Origin: Aldrovandia affinis
Taxonomy: Eukaryota > Chordata > Actinopteri > Notacanthiformes > Halosauridae
NCBI GenBank assembly: GCA_029706075.1
Contig: JAINUG010000308.1
Span: forward strand, 310,001 to 374,000
Reading direction: 5' to 3'
DNA length: 64,000 bases
Below are positions 33,527 to 45,575 of the stretch, piece after piece. The number at the start of each line of letters is the position of its first letter. Positions within the stretch are counted from its first letter, which is position 1. The position numbers and the translations under genes were made by a program. Below the pieces are notes generated by a model. That model saw only the letters and a program-made list of their open reading frames with translations. It was not told the origin of the DNA and did not search any database.

Positions 33527-34354
33527 ATGGAGAAGACCGCTTTCACCGTCCTCCTCATGACGGGTCTCTACAGAGTGACCGCACTTCTGGTCAGGGAGCA
33601 CTTTTTTGTGGAAACTCCTATGAACTGGGATGCAGCTTGGTGGCACTGTAAACAGCACTACACCGACCTGTCCTCCACACTGACTGAAGATGACCTGGAT
33701 CGAGTTTTTGATGCTGGTGACAAACTCTCCACAACCAAGGGCTGGATCAGTCTGGACCGAAATTCCTGTGACTATCCTGATAACTCAACATGGAGATGGT
33801 CAACAGGCAATACATTAGACTTTCAAAGATGGGCAATAGGAAAGCCAGACAACAAATGGTCTTGGAGAAAACATATCCACTATTCTTACAACTGTGTTTA
33901 CATGCATGGCAGACGCTGGCACAACACCTGGTGCACAACATATTTGCCATTCTTTTGCTTCAGGGAGTATGACAGGGTATTGACTCTAGTGCAGGAGAAG
34001 ATGGTGTGGGAAGAGGTTCTGGACCACTGCAGGGAGAACTACACTGACCTTGCAAGCGTGGTTTCAGAGAACAGCGCTCTGCAGTTTGTCAATTCCAGCA
34101 CAGGAGGCCAGACTGAGTTTGTGTGGATGGGCCTACGCTTCCTGGCTGGCCAGTGGCTGTGGGTGAACAGGGATGTCATGCAGTTTTCCGGCTGGACCGG
34201 TGTAGATGAGTACCGGTGCCCCGCCATACCCCATCGCTGTGGAGCCCTCTCCATGAAGGACATCGTGTGGGAGCCCAAGCCCTGTGAGGAGAAGCTCAAC
34301 TTCATCTGCTACACAGAGCTACATCCCTCGGGAGAAGCTACAAGTGCAGTATAG
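33527..34354 (+). CDS. secreted two-CTLD C-type lectin-like protein, copy 3
   Basis: 275 residues, no intron, the least damaged copy. Signal peptide MEKTAFTVLLMTGLYRVTA; two C-type lectin domains as in copy 1; end TELHPSGEATSAV. Domain 1 carries most of the differences: GKPDNKWSWRKHIHY replaces GKPDNNNKPWKNKIYY with one codon fewer, GRRWHNTWCTTYL replaces GRLWHNTRCTKDL, and NSCDY adds a cysteine. Domain 2 differs from copy 2 at only about three positions. No SINE follows it, so it represents the older form of the 3' flank. Likely a secreted lectin-like protein with an immune or binding role (inference). Confidence 0.87.
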   Translation: MEKTAFTVLLMTGLYRVTALLVREHFFVETPMNWDAAWWHCKQHYTDLSSTLTEDDLDRVFDAGDKLSTTKGWISLDRNSCDYPDNSTWRWSTGNTLDFQRWAIGKPDNKWSWRKHIHYSYNCVYMHGRRWHNTWCTTYLPFFCFREYDRVLTLVQEKMVWEEVLDHCRENYTDLASVVSENSALQFVNSSTGGQTEFVWMGLRFLAGQWLWVNRDVMQFSGWTGVDEYRCPAIPHRCGALSMKDIVWEPKPCEEKLNFICYTELHPSGEATSAV

Positions 34355-34514
34355 GCACATCAACTTCTATGTAGGGATTCAACACAAGGACCTCTACTGG
34401 AAACTTTTAGTTTAAAAGTTTTAATCCTTCAAATAATTCATTTTCTGATGCTAATAGCATAGAAACAAACCTGTATAATTCTGCCAATTGTGAATCTCTC
34501 AAGTTATAGTTTAT

Positions 34515-35410
34515 TACAGTTGTTCTCAATTGTTTATCCACAAAAACTGGTACTCTGGACACAATTATCAGAACCTAAACCCTATGTATCAATAAAAAAC
34601 TATTTATGCAAAACTATAAGCACATGCTTCTTGTTTTCACACAATTTGCATTCTCAAATGACATTTTTGTTAAACCCTAAACACATTTATCCTCATTAAG
34701 CACAATCTTCATTAAAAAAACACTTGTGTTCACATAGAGTTGCCATTAAGAATGCTAAACAATTTATCAATTGACCACACTCAGTCCTCACAGACACAAA
34801 CACTACTTGCCTAAATTACTCAATCAGTAATAAGAGATTTAGCACAGATAAAAGGGCCACAGGTAAACTCCCATGACAAATTAAATTAGGGTGAATTTGG
34901 TTGAACATGTGGTGTGAATCATTGATGACAACATCTTGACATTGTTATCAATAATTAGCCTGGGCTGACAGAGATGACAGACTATCCAATTATTTTTCCT
35001 TTTACATAAATGGTCTTCCTGTACAGACCTACCATGTTCTGTTTTTTCCTATGCTATTCACTGAAATGTACAGTACAGAACTGCTATTTGGAAAAAAATA
35101 ATTTTTTGGTATTGTATTTGTGTATTCCTTTTAAATTTGAGTTCATACAGTAACAATCTATTACACCAGGCTTCTTCACATACGTACGTTGTACATATAT
35201 AACACTCCAAGTGCATTCGATTTTCATAGCAGTGTTTTTAATTTATCACACCAGTGTGTAATTAGTCTTCAGCAGAGTCTATGCATTTGATGCAAGCGTG
35301 TCTCATTTTGGTTAAAAAGTGTCATTTTGAGAAGAGATTTGAGGTGAAAATGTTTGGCATGATCATTTATGTATTTCCTCTTTAGTGAAAATGATAAGTA
35401 AAGGCTTATT
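34515..35410 (+). mobile_element. IS630-like element downstream of lectin copy 3
   Basis: Starts ACAGTTGTTCTCAATTG (an altered terminal repeat), holds decayed transposase-like DNA (ATTGATGACAACATCTTGAC) and runs into the same 3' sequence that follows copies 1 and 2. Its central part is missing after copies 1 and 2. Confidence 0.75.
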
Positions 35411-35514
35411 ATTCTTCTGTTTTCCATGTATTTTGATTGAACATAATGACTAAAAATTGTGGACTTCATGAGCAACTCCCTTGAAAACCATGTACGTTTT
35501 GAATAAATCACACA

Positions 35515-35655
35515 GATTGGCTTGTTTGTAAATTGCTTGTCACCTTTTTGTCCGCTGTAAGGTTTTTGCATGTTATCAATGCAGGCTGCTTTGGAAACAG
35601 TGGTGATTTCCCTGCAGTGTGTCAATACATGTGAGTACAGTGGGTCACCCTGTTC
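35515..35655 (+). pseudogene. orphan fourth lectin-unit 5' flank, no coding region
   Basis: CTTGTCACCTTTTTGTCCGC, GTAAGGTTTTTGCATGT and GTGAGTACAGTGGGTCACCC match the 5' flanks of copies 1-3. Homology stops at CACCCTG; the following sequence is an unrelated dispersed repeat. A fourth unit therefore existed, or began here, but its gene is gone. Confidence 0.8.
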
Positions 35656-36180
35656 AGTCTAATGTCATTTTCCCACTGACAGCACGGTACAACACGGCAC
35701 GGTAACCATCCGTACCCGTAACTATCCCCTTCACAGGTCGAGTCCCTGTGTCGTTTTTCCACCGCACAATAGAACCATGAAGATGGGAGGAGTGATCTGT
35801 GACAAAAGTGACAAAAAATAATGCGATCGCTGTGGTGACATTAGCATTAACAAACATTACAGCTCAAATTCACAAAAGCAGAACACGGCGTTCCCCGTAA
35901 CATTAGCTAAAATGTTATTACCTCTACCTAGGCATTTGGGATTCCACACTAGGCTATATCATCTTTCCTATTTATTATTCGGTGCTGGTCCTCCAATGAA
36001 TTGCAATTTACCATGATCACATTTAATAGGCTACCTCATATTCCTTACATCTGTAGCCTACATTTTTTCAATCGTATAAAAATGAAAACATTATCTAGCT
36101 ATATTTGTTTTTGTGTTTACATTGTGCTTTTATGTAGCTTGTCGCTGCAAAAATATATCCATCACGAGCTAGGAGTAGTA
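35656..36180. other. repeat debris, no gene
   Basis: Includes a dispersed phrase with ACGGTACAACACGGCACGG, possibly a DNA-transposon end. No coding sequence supported. Confidence 0.5.
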
Positions 36181-36184
36181 GGCT

Positions 36185-36700
36185 AGTGAACGATATATCG
36201 TATTCCGATCGCTATTCCGATATGAACATTTGCAATATCATACCGCCAAAGTTTGCAATATAAGTCTATAGCAACGTTCGACGCTGCGCATGTTTTGTCT
36301 TCCACATATAGCCTACTCGCAAACTAGCTTTGTCTCCTCAGAACTCATTTACCAAAATCACATCCCAGACTCAGTCCCAGCCCAAGCAAGCATCAATCTC
36401 GGATGCGTTTGAAAATGCAACGCCTTACGAAAAAAACTCGCACAACGGTGAAAAAACAGTAGGATAAACTGTGTTTATTAAGCAATGTGATTAAGAAGTT
36501 CAACAGAAACAGTTGAATAATTTTTTTCAACATTTCATTAGGCTAAACGAATATTATGAAAATTGAATTGTTTGGGTCCCCTTAATTCACTTAATATAAT
36601 GCCCATGTGTTTTGTTACATCACGTGCTATATTGCAGTCGCAAAATGTATCAAGATGATCGCAATATGAGATTTTGCCCATATCGTACAGCCCTAGCGAG
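36185..36700. mobile_element. decayed hAT-type DNA element
   Basis: The right end reads GCCCATATCGTACAGCCCTA, whose reverse complement (AGGGCTGTACGATATGGGC) is a familiar hAT-type terminus in fish genomes (recalled). The left end near AACGATATATCGTATTCCG is less clear. Confidence 0.5.
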
Positions 36701-37084
36701 CTACATATTTTTTATAGATGCGAGTGTCGATTTTGAAAGTGCAAGATTGTTCAAACACTTGTCCAGTTCAGATCCTTTTGTTTCAAAGGCCTGGGTTTAG
36801 CTCGAGCATCGGAATGCATCGAAGCGATTCCTATATCTTTCAAAAAATCTATTTATGTGAGGAATTAAAATGTTGTACTATGAAAATGTATATTCTAATT
36901 GCGTGAATTAAAATTACAATAATACTTTGTCATTTAAAAGAAAACGTGTTTATTTCAGTTTTTGTAACACAAACCTGACAATAATCCCAAAATCGACAAT
37001 AATATAAATGAAGCTAAAAATAACATGGTGGATGTGTCAGAGCCGGTCTGAGATTTAACGTGACGATTCTGTGACGATTGTACC

Positions 37085-37335
37085 CGTAGCTCTGGTCCTG
37101 GAGGGTTGCAGGGTGTGCAGGGTTCCGTTGCCACTCAGCACTTAATTGATCAATTAAAGCAGTTGATTGCACTGTTTTACTCACCTCACCTGGTTTCTTG
37201 TATCTAAACTTGAAGATGATTTTATGGTGAAAATGAAAACCAGCCTACTCGGCGGCCTTCCAGGACCAGGGCTAAAGAGCCCTGTAGGCACTGTGGCCCT
37301 CCAGGATCAGGGTTGAAGAGCCCAGCAGGCACTGA
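37085..37335. mobile_element. small TIR element with CCTGGAGG ends
   Basis: CTGGTCCTGGAGGG at the left and CTTCCAGGACCAGGG at the right form inverted ends; a further partial end lies at about 37295. Related to the phrases at 2650-2750. Confidence 0.5.
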
Positions 37336-38686
37336 AGAGGATGACTAAACAAATGGTCAGTTACTTATTTTGACGAATCGTGATCTCATGTAGATGGGGC
37401 TCCAATTGGAGACAACAATTCAAGCCAAATCAACCATTGAGCAATAACATTAATACATGCTTGTAACATTTTATTAAATGGTAATTCATGGGACCATAAT
37501 ATATTAATATAAGTGCTTCCAAATTAAATTATACATGATTATATAAATCTTATGTTAAGATCCCTCTAATTAGCTGAAGACAACAAAATGTGGTACAGAG
37601 TTGGAACAGTTAGAACATTTTAATTTAATTTAATGTAGTCGTTTATTATGCAGGAACATTAATTAAAAAAATACCAAATGCAGATGTTAAAATGCCAGGA
37701 TGTTTAAAATCATTGGGCCCTTCACAGTATAATACTGGTTTACAGATGGTTCCCTGTCTTGGAGGAAAATGGGTAACATAGATTGGAAAGGATAATATAG
37801 AAATGTGTCTATGTGTCTTTATCTAAAGATAAAGAGGATAGTATTTGAGAAAGAGGGAGTAGAAGAAAATAAGGTAGTCAATACAAGAAGAGATAGCCAT
37901 AAAGGCATTCAAGGTTGGGAAAGTGGTCTTATATAGTTATGTTGACATATTTTATTATCAACATTTCTTGTAGCTATTTTGAAAGATGTAAGGAATTACA
38001 TTGTATGAATAGACATAGAGATGTCATTCCAAATTTGATTGCTATAAGAACATAAGAATACATAATGACAAGAATGCCTCATCTAGGCTCATTATTTTCT
38101 AGTCTAGAGAATTTTCAGCACTGCATTAAGCCTGGACTTTAATACCCCAAGTGCACCCTACCTGACCTGGCAAGCTGTTCCACACATTGACATCTTTCTG
38201 TGTAAAAGATTACTTCCTGATATCCATGTGGAATAGTACTGTAATGGGATTGTTTTACTGTGTATACTTTTATTATTGTCAATATAATTATGCCCCTCTC
38301 CCCCTATAAAATAGATGCAGTCTAAGATTTATATTTATGTTTACTTTTGATACTCTAATCATGATGGGTATATAATTATACAATTTATTCATGACATCTC
38401 TCGCAATCTACTGGATACAACGTATTGTAGCGATCTGAGAGGGTCACTCCTCATGAAGATGTGTGCGTGTGGCATTGTGGGGGACCGCTTGTGTTTCGTT
38501 AAGCGTCTCCCCCGGGTTAAATGCTAAAATGTTAAGTTAGTCCTTTATGTCTGTGAGTAAAACTGTGTTATTGTGTTAGCTAGCTGGTCGCGGTGAGTTA
38601 GTGTTGAAACCACCGCGGCCAGTACGCCTACTGTAAATGATGCAGTCCCTTGCATTTCAAGGGAAGAGTGTGAAGAAGACTGTTAC
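37336..38686. other. no gene seen
   Basis: AT-rich, then at 38400-38640 a GC-richer stretch. No coding or repeat family could be supported. Confidence 0.5.
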
Positions 38687-38701
38687 TTCCTGATAATTAC
38701 G

Positions 38702-39154
38702 TTAAGCAGGTGCTGTGGGAGGCAAGGAACATCAAGGTCTTTCAAGAACAAACAGTGGACCTGTTCACTCTCCGGAGGAGGCTTCAAAACCTCCTCCAGG
38801 ACGGTGTTTTGGTGGACTTTTTGAAGGACGAGAGAGGGACAAGGAGGAAATGGGGGGTGAGCCACTGGAAATAACTCATTATATGGCTCACCCCCCAGAG
38901 GAAGTGCACTCTGGGCAACCAACACCCAAGCACAAACTCCTTTTGTTTAGTCTTTTCTATTGATTTAAGATTATAAGTATTTCCAGTCCTGTCTTTTGTA
39001 TAGTCTAGTGTGTTATGTTGTTCCCGGTCTTTGTAAAATGTATTAACCTATTGTTACCCAAATATAGTATTTTTTCCCCTTTAGTTGGTATTCCAACTTT
39101 TAACTGTAAAGAATTTAAAATGTGAAAAGAATTTTAAAAACCAATAAAAGAACA
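38702..39154 (+). mobile_element. 5'-truncated non-LTR-type retroelement with 15-bp target duplication
   Basis: Flanked by the perfect duplication TTCCTGATAATTACG (38687-38701, 39155-39169). It encodes the C-terminal end QVLWEARNIKVFQEQTVDLF, VDFLKDERG and KWGVSHWK followed by a stop, then a 3' region ending AACCAATAAAAGAACA. The family is not recognised; the related copy is at 8382. Confidence 0.85.
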
Positions 39155-39169
39155 TTCCTGATAATTACG

Positions 39170-39800
39170 ACATCTACGGAAGGCGAGAGGGCATGGTCAT
39201 TCGTGTCCTTTTAAGGACGCATTTGATTAAGCAAAAGGTTATTTTTGGGTATTCTCCGGAGTTGTGCGGTGTATGGAGGTTTGCCACCGATATTACCCAT
39301 AGCTGTGCAGTGTATGGAGCATGGGTAATTATTGCTTCTTTTAATAAAGTGGCTACTAGCGTGGTCATTTTAGCATTACTACTGGACTCTGTCTCTTTCT
39401 TGATACATCACCTCGCGCACACTCGTGACCGTATTATGGTTTATTTACTTTATTTTAGACAATCACAAATCATGCTCTCTCTTTGGTTTTGGTGCGTGAG
39501 AATGTGCGCTGATTGAGGAAGTGGGTGTGTGGCTACGGGCTGACTGCACGTTAACCAATGAGCAACAAACCCGCAACAATGCCACTAAAAAGTAACCAAC
39601 AGGCATTTACCATTATCATTTTTTTATGAGCAACAGCTGTCAACATTAGCTAAATAAATAAAATATGTCAAAACATTGTACCAAGATAAAAAAATAAAAA
39701 ATAAAAAATAAAAAGACATATTATAATAATATACAATATATAAATGCTATAACAAATATTTTTTGCACAAAACTATTTACAATGTCTGTTAGTGTTTTTT
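39170..39800. other. no gene seen
   Basis: AT-rich sequence with A-rich tracts near 39690. No supported feature. Confidence 0.5.
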
Positions 39801-39816
39801 AGTGTTTATTTCTCGT

Positions 39817-39912
39817 TCATGGACATAGGTTGCTCTTCATCAATATCACGTTCAATTTCATCAAAAGCCTCATGTTCAGTGAAACGGGTCTTCTTTGGGG
39901 CTTTTGGCATTG
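39817..39912 (-). pseudogene. MPKAPKKTRF-type N-terminal fragment, copy 1
   Basis: The minus strand reads MPKAPKKTRFTEHEAFDEIE and ends soon after. The same start and upstream flank occur at 61340-61513. The Lys/Arg-rich start resembles Myb/SANT-like proteins of Harbinger-type transposons (tentative). Confidence 0.45.
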
Positions 39913-40089
39913 TAAAACCAAAATAATAAATTCAAATAAACTAAGAAAAAGGTATAAAGAGTTTTCTAAAACTCTGAAGTGCGTGTAATCTCTTGAATCG
40001 CGTGTGCCACTGTGCATGTATTCAATACCATCACAATATGCACAAAGACCATTCATGATAGCAAACCAATAATAATACATTACAGTATT

Positions 40090-40330
40090 TTACATGAGGT
40101 GCATCTTAAACTGACAGACCTGTAGTTCCCTGGGTCAATATGGTCCCCCTTCTTATATATTGGAAATATACTATCTTGCTTCCTGTCATCTGGTATTTCT
40201 CCAGTGTTTAGGGATTGCATAAAAATATTTGTCAGTGGTTTATAAATAATCTCTCCAAGTTCCTTGAGGGTATATACCATTGAAGCCTGCTGTCTTATTT
40301 GTTTTAAGGTTTTCTAGTTTTTCTAGTACA
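40090..40330 (-). pseudogene. LINE reverse transcriptase fragment
   Basis: Reads LKELGEIIYKPLTNIFMQSL, GEIPDDRK and FPIYKKGDHIDPGNYRSVSL, the conserved start of a non-LTR reverse transcriptase (GNYRPVSL type). Decayed sequence of the same element may continue to about 40900. Confidence 0.85.
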
Positions 40331-41165
40331 TCTTCTTATCTCAATGTCCTCTAAAACATTCTGCACAATGGCTGTACTTTTAGGCATATTTATAACCTCT
40401 CCTCTGGTAAAGCTCTCAACAAAGTAACTGTTTAGTGTATCAGCAATATCTTTTGCTGATACACTGCTCCTCCCTTATTCTTAATGCACTGAACCTCTTC
40501 CCTAACTTTCCTCTTTCTACTGCAATATTAAAAAAATAAATGTTTAGGATAACTTTTTGCATCTTTGCATCTTCATTTCAAAGTGCCTTTTAGTTGCCCT
40601 TATTTCCTTTTTAGCTTTAGCCTGCATATTACAATAATCTATCTTGTTTCTCTCAGAGTTGTCTTTTATATATATTCTACACAGTCTCTTCTTTTGCCTC
40701 AAAAGGTTCGGTAAAGATTTATTTATTGAGAATGGATCTTATTTTTGGGATTAATTTACACTGTGCATCAACAATAACCCTTTTAAAAGTACTCAATTGT
40801 TTGTTCACAGTTTAGTGATTTAAGTTCTACCCAATCTATGTTACTTAAATCCTCTCTCATTTTATTAAAGTCAGCTCATCTGAAGTTAAAAATTCTAGAG
40901 TTAGAGGAGGCGGTCTTAACTTGTCAAAAAATATCAAAAGTGACTCCACTACGATCACTTGTTCCCAGTGGTTCCACTACCTCTGACAGAAAATTCTGTC
41001 AGGATTATTACACAAAACCAGATCCAGAATTTATTTCCCTCTCGTAGCCTGATTAGCAGACTGCACCAAAAAACAGTCATTACTCCTCTTTACATTTATC
41101 CTGACATTACTTCCCAATGAAATTAGGTGTGATTGAAGTTACCCATTACTAATGTCTACTCAATT
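40331..41165. other. probable LINE-derived sequence, no intact frame
   Basis: Antisense to the reverse transcriptase fragment and probably the upstream part of the same decayed LINE; no long reading frame remains. Confidence 0.4.
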
Positions 41166-41180
41166 ATTTAATGTAGCTTT

Positions 41181-41514
41181 TTTTTTTATTTTTAAAATTT
41201 TTGTTTCTGATTTTCTCCCATTTTCTCCCAATTTGGTATCCAATTTGATCCGCTATTTTTTATGTAAATCCGCCCCCTGTTAATGAGACTTCGCTGCCGT
41301 AGTCCTGCGACCGGTAGTGACACGGCGATCTAACGCCTCTTCCGAGACGTCACTCACCAAGCGTCCAACCGCAACCCGGTACTACAGGGCCACTCCTATG
41401 CGCAGTGAACGTCATGTCGGCAATTGCCGCCCCCAGTGGCACTCCCGGCCAGAGCCGACGTTCTGTAACGTTGTCGTCTCGGATGTTGTAACCACTGGAC
41501 CACACGGGAGGCCC
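41181..41514 (-). mobile_element. full-length tRNA-derived SINE with 15-bp target duplication
   Basis: Flanked by the perfect duplication ATTTAATGTAGCTTT (41166-41180, 41515-41529). In minus orientation it starts GGGCCTCCCGTGTGGTCCAG with an A-box-like TGGTCCAGTGGTTA and ends with an A-rich tail. The truncated copies beside the lectin genes belong to this family. Confidence 0.9.
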
Positions 41515-41529
41515 ATTTAATGTAGCTTT

Positions 41530-42590
41530 AATCAGATCATAGAGTATATTTCCCCATGGTTTTGTAAAAGGTATGATTTCACAGCTTTTCACATGAGCTA
41601 GTCTTTCTCCACTTGATATCCATTTTCTCTGATATTATGGACAGAAGAGACGGTTTTAGCTGGTCAGCTGTGTCGCCTAGCAATGAAAGGGTGTACCACC
41701 CTCTCCACCCTCAGGTTCTTCCCATAGTTCTCCCCAATGATATGCCTCAAGTTTTTTTTTGGATCCTGGCTTAGGGCCCTTCTCATGTTCTCCCAGTAGT
41801 CTAATCCAGATCGTCGAATTTCTTGCACATTACGATTTTTCTTTTTACATAAAGGGCTACTCCCCCACCTCTTTTATCCGTTTTATCCTTCCCCCATTAT
41901 ACATGACAGCCTCCCATAAAAAAAATTAATTTGTATGCTTCTAGCATTTAAACAAAAGAACATCAAAGTATTACAAGTACATTTCTTCTCTCCCTCTCCC
42001 AGCCCTGACTGCACCAAACCACCTCTATTAATATTACGCTCCTAAAGGTCTTTATTTATGATATCCTCACTCGTGTTATTACTTTGCCCTGATATCTTCC
42101 ATCCGGGCAGTCTGTGCCTCCCCATCCTTAATACTAATACTAATTTACCTCCCTGCCCTAGTTGAAATACTCCTTTGATACCCTAAGCATACGCTGGCCC
42201 AACTCAGCTGTACCCCCCTGGTTCAGGTGTACCCCATCGCAAAATAAATCACTGCCCATGGTTGTTTTTGGAATAAGTTAAGGATTTGTATAGTCAGCGA
42301 CTGCACATGTTACCCAGTTTTTCCTATTGAAGGAGTGTCCAGGTATTTGATTATTGATTATTAGTGGGAGATAGTTGTTCTGAATTTGAAAATATAAATT
42401 CAAGGATAAAGAGGCACAGTAGTTTTCTATATTTAGTGAGCCAGTTTGTCAGAGGGCATGACAATGATGTTAACTGTGGTGTGGGAAGTTCCACCATAGC
42501 AGGCAAGCTCTGAGGGCCTTCAGGTGTGCCTGGTCAACTGGCTCCAGCTTTGGATGCTTAGGTGGCACCTCCCATGTGCTTGGCTGCTAC
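41530..42590. other. probable LINE-derived sequence, no gene
   Basis: The minus strand reads LDYWENMRRALSQDPKKNLR near 41750, in a context of other LINE pieces, but no conserved domain could be assigned. No intact frame. Confidence 0.35.
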
Positions 42591-42598
42591 TCTGCTGT

Positions 42599-42925
42599 CT
42601 ATGGTGCTGGAGTGACATTTTTCAGCCACAGAACAAAGTGGGAGCTTAGAGTGAATTTTAATGCCCTATTGTATAACCATGCTTTTGGATAAATTGCATC
42701 TTCCGTTGTGAGAGACCAAACAGGTAGGGAGTATACAAACATTTTAGGGTTAGTTGTTTTTGATCTCTTGTGAATGTGAGATTTATATGTAAAATGAGTA
42801 CCAAGCAGCACTCCTAAATAATGGTAGGTTTTGGTTATAATAACGGGTTCATTCTTGAGTTTTATAGGCAAGTATGGTGCTTTTTTTTCATTGATAGTCA
42901 AATGTTTTTTGTGTAATCAACTGTC
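42599..42925 (-). pseudogene. LINE reverse transcriptase C-terminal fragment
   Basis: Reads TKTYHYLGVLLGTHFTYKSH and WSLTTEDAIY, the KYLGV-type segment that follows the catalytic domain of non-LTR reverse transcriptases. The last part is frameshifted. Confidence 0.75.
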
Positions 42926-44640
42926 CAGAGCATTAACATCAAGCGAGAGTTTATCATTTATTTGGTGTATATCAGAGCTGAAAATAACTGGCATCTGCAT
43001 CTCCATATAAAAGAATGTTTGAGGAGGTAAATATTACCTAAATATTAGGAATCAAGCCTGTAAAATGCTACACAATATCAACGAAGAAACCCATTGGCTA
43101 CAAATGTATTAGAAAAAGTATCAGACTGATCACTATCATTATTATTATTTGATGAATAATATTACTACTAATATCAATTAATATCTCTCTTGATAAAACA
43201 GAGAGAGAGCTAAATTGATTCAATAAATACTTGCAGCATGTACTGTAAATCCATCCTAGATCCGTCCCCCAGCAGAGGGCAGCACAGTAACATGAAAGCC
43301 TGCCTTTGCAGCTAACTCACCATCCTGCGAAGAGCACAAAGAGAACATTTCAGCACAGACAGGTGGGACACGAAGAACAGACTGCCTCCCTCCCCTCGTC
43401 TGGCCACATAACAGCAGTCTGTCCCCAGCCTGGCCTTGCCCTCCTGCTCCCAAAGACACATGCCCTTTTCTCTTGAACCCGAGATCAGCTCTGGAATTAT
43501 AACACTGTACCAGGAGACTGTCCCTTTCCCTCAACCACACTTTGCTATCATCTGTCTCCAGGCCCAGCGCTGGTAAAAATGTGAGGTGGAGGATGAGGTT
43601 TGTTTTGGCCCACACGATTGGGCATCATGTGCTGTACTTTTGGGTAGTTCTCTGTTCTCTGACTCAGGGTGAGTCATGGCGGGCGAAACTCTCCACAGCA
43701 GGGCTGGGACGATGCCCGGGCCCTCTGCCACATGGAGACGGACAGCCAAAAGCAGGAACCCAGACAGACCATCTTCTCCCAGCTCTGTTGGTACTCCAAC
43801 CTGGCTCCCTTTGACTCTGTGGGTGTAAGGTTAGCAGAATGCCATCATAGTTTCACCCACAGGCTAATTATACCTGACAGTTGGGGCCTATTCATGAAAG
43901 CTGCACCCTAAAATACCATGGGTTGGTAAAACCAATGACATCATGGGGTTGTGACTCCACCTCCCTTCCTGACTCTCTCTCACTCTGAAGAAACAGCCTT
44001 AATGCACTGTCACTTATAAACACAATTTTAAGATGACTTATTTTGTTTGTCCTGACATTTAAAACTATTGTTTAGATGGAGATTATATCCTGAATGTAAG
44101 TCAAAAAGCTATAATTTAGACCCTTTTGGTAATTGCTATTAGCACTGTGCACAGTTTTGATATAAGTAACAATAAAAAATCACTGAGTAGCATAACACTC
44201 ATATTGGTGTTGAGGTGCAGGCTGTGATTCTCCTTTAAAACAATTGAAATTATGGAGTGTAGTGTTCAGGCATGCCATTTGATGAAGAGCACGTCTGATC
44301 AAACATAAACAGTCAATGAATCATTCACAGCGGGAAGTCTGAAGGCCTCAAATGTGCCTACACAACACTAGTCATTTATTGTGTGTGAAATGTACCTGTC
44401 CTTTGAAAAGCCTTCTGCAATGAGGGTCCAGCAGGAAAAGTGACTGTAATTTAAATCGAGGGTGTGGATTCATGGATTTGTAGATTTGTAAGAGCTTTCA
44501 TTTTTCCAAGCTGAAGCTGCTTCATTGTGCTATGAGTGAGCTAGTGAGGGTGCGTCTGAGCGGGAGAATGTGTGTGAGTGTGAGGGAAAGTTTGAGTGAC
44601 TGCGTGAATATATGTGTGTGTGTGTGTCTGTGGGTGAGAG
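42926..44640. other. unique-looking sequence, no gene seen
   Basis: No splice-consistent exon, RNA gene or recognised repeat. The open stretches at 43250-43910 overlap on both strands and have no family match I recognise. Confidence 0.5.
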
Positions 44641-44653
44641 TATATGTGATATA

Positions 44654-45573
44654 CAGTGCATCCGGAAAGTATTCACAGCGCTTCACTTTTTCCACATTTT
44701 GTTATGTTACAGCCTTATTCCAAAATGGATTAAATTCATTTTTTTTCTCAGAATTCTACACACAATATCCCATAATGGCAAAGTGAAAAAAGGTTTTTAG
44801 AAATTTTTGCAAATGTATTAAAAATAAAAAAATAAAATATCACATGTACATAAGTATTCACGCCGTTTGCTATGACACTCAAAATTATGCTCAGGTGCAT
44901 CCTGTTTTCACTGATCATCCTTGAGATGTTTCTAGAACTTCATTGGAGTCCACCTGTGGTAAATTCAATTGATTGGACATGATTTGGAAAGGCACACACC
45001 TGTCTATATAAGGTCCCACAGTTGACAGTGCATGTCAGAGTAAAAACCAAGCCATGAAGTTCTAGGAACTCTCCATAGACCTCTGAGATAGAATTGTGTA
45101 GAGGCATAGATTTGGGGAAGGGTATACAAATATTGCTAAAGCATTGAAAGGTCTGATTGATGGAGTGCTGCAGAGATGTTTGTCCGTCTACCAGGTTCTC
45201 CCTGTCAACTGTGGGACCTTATATAGACAGGTGTGTGCCTTTCCAAATCATGTCCAATCAATTGAATTTACCACAGGTGGACTCCAATGAAGTTCTAGAA
45301 ACATCTCAAGGATGATCAGTGGAAACAGGATGCACCTGAGCTCAATTTTGAGTGTCATAGCAAACGGCGTGAATACTTATGTACATGTGATATTTTATTT
45401 TTTAATTTTTAATACATTTGCAAAAATTTATAAAAAACGTTTTCACTTTGTCATTATGGGGTATTGTGTGTAGAATTCTGAGAAAAAAAGAATTTAATCA
45501 ATTTTGGAATAAGGCTGTAACATAACAAAATGTGGAAAAAGTGAAACGATGTGAATACTTTCCGGATGCACTG
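44654..45573. mobile_element. fold-back (MITE-like) Tc1 derivative
   Basis: Both ends carry long inverted Tc1 sequence (CAGTGCATCCGGAAAGTATT...) flanked by TA. The left half runs through the TIR and transposase start to about 45150 and is then joined to an inverted copy of the same region. It has no catalytic domain and shares the early stop seen in the 7661 copy. Confidence 0.92.
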
Positions 45574-45575
45574 TA

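Noticed and set aside
43256-43911. Possible exon-like open frames on both strands
   Set aside because: No splice-consistent edges or recognised family, and both strands are open equally; not supported as a gene.
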